33,691 nucleotides of DNA from an uncultured Bacteroidales bacterium. GTDB lineage: Bacteria; Bacteroidota; Bacteroidia; Bacteroidales; Paludibacteraceae. Location: assembly GCA_903911085.1 (NCBI GenBank), contig CAIWCC010000002.1, positions 1 through 33,691 on the forward strand. The letters are read 5' to 3'. Numbering within the stretch: the stretch's first letter is position 1; every line of letters starts with the position of its first letter. The notes beneath the pieces are model-generated. The model was given only the letters and a program-made list of their open reading frames with translations. It was not told the origin of the DNA and made no database searches. Shown one piece after another: positions 33,429 to 33,691 of the stretch. The position numbers and the translations under genes were made by a program.

Positions 33429-33659
33429 ACATTCCCCTAAGTCTGCTCTACATTACGAAAACACAATTCAACTTTACGCAATGTCCTCTCAACATTCCCC
33501 GAAGTCGATTTCACATTCCCCGAAGTCCGCTCAACATTCCCCGAAGTCCACTCTACATTACGAAATACTCGCTCAACATTCCCCGAAGTCGATTTCACAT
33601 TCCCCGAAGTCCGCTCAACTTTACGCACGGTAAATTCAACAAAACGCATAACAAATTTT
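33429..33659. repeat. 21-bp tandem repeat array (about 11 units)
   Basis: Eleven contiguous 21-bp units of the form acattccccgaagtcNNNNN, with two main variants (..gatttc and ..cgctca) alternating and some degenerate units (acattacgaaa.., actttacgca..). On the minus strand a frame at 33437-33649 reads as ten heptads such as SGNVERT and SGNVKST. No ribosome-binding or promoter signal was found, so coding status is uncertain. A higher-order block (gatttc, cgctca) is itself repeated. Confidence 0.8.
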
Positions 33660-33691
33660 AAAATTATCCCACCAAAATCAACAAATTGAAT

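Noticed and set aside
33429-33659. CRISPR array
   Set aside because: The 21-bp units are contiguous with no unique spacers and no cas genes are nearby.

Overview
The window reads as a chromosomal segment of an AT-rich Bacteroidota bacterium, probably order Bacteroidales. The evidence is: promoters of the Bacteroidetes type (TTG, about 20 nt, TAnnTTTG); a type IX secretion sorting domain on a secreted flavoprotein; Bacteroidetes-type CAZymes (GH97 of the retaining type, GH127, GH29, GH2, a serine-type sulfatase, DUF4450, DUF5107); and lipoproteins with Bacteroidetes-like leaders. No rRNA, tRNA or CRISPR array was seen.

Layout. 1-2014: a hypothetical Bacteroidetes protein behind short tandem repeats, then a repeat-rich gap. 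2015-3145: carboxynorspermidine decarboxylase (nspC). 3954-4763: a rhamnogalacturonan-acetylesterase-type SGNH hydrolase (CE12). 5266-6156: an AraC regulator on the minus strand. 6957-15394: sugar/H+ symporter, GH2 enzyme and a giant DUF5107-TPR protein, all plus strand. 15489-19823 (minus): GH127 beta-L-arabinofuranosidase followed by a secreted FAD oxidoreductase. 20692-21781: a small lipoprotein cluster (Bor-like, a two-helix membrane protein, PEGA-SHOCT). 22234-32778 (minus): DUF4450-GH29, GH97-sulfatase and GH28. 32779-33691: repeats only.

Together the enzymes fit an accessory locus for a decorated pectic or arabinose/galactose/fucose-bearing glycan. CE12 and GH28 would act on the acidic backbone. 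GH127, GH97, GH29 and GH2 would remove Ara, Gal, Fuc and beta-linked residues, and the sulfatase would remove sulfate. The symporter would import monosaccharide under AraC control. No SusC/SusD pair is present in the window.

The most unusual signal is a family of G/C-rich palindromic repeats (core ccctctcc..ggagaggg), with six units in the window. Two units in inverted orientation bound a DUF559 (PD-(D/E)XK, Vsr-like) nuclease domain that sits in frame inside the DUF5107-TPR gene. A third unit is inserted in frame further down the same gene. Another has split a copy of a second, about 214-bp dispersed repeat. The two copies of that second repeat lie in opposite orientation at the two outer edges of the carbohydrate locus. 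This looks like a mobile palindrome/nuclease system that enters coding sequence without breaking the frame. The intergenic gaps hold several other families of hairpin and inverted-repeat elements.
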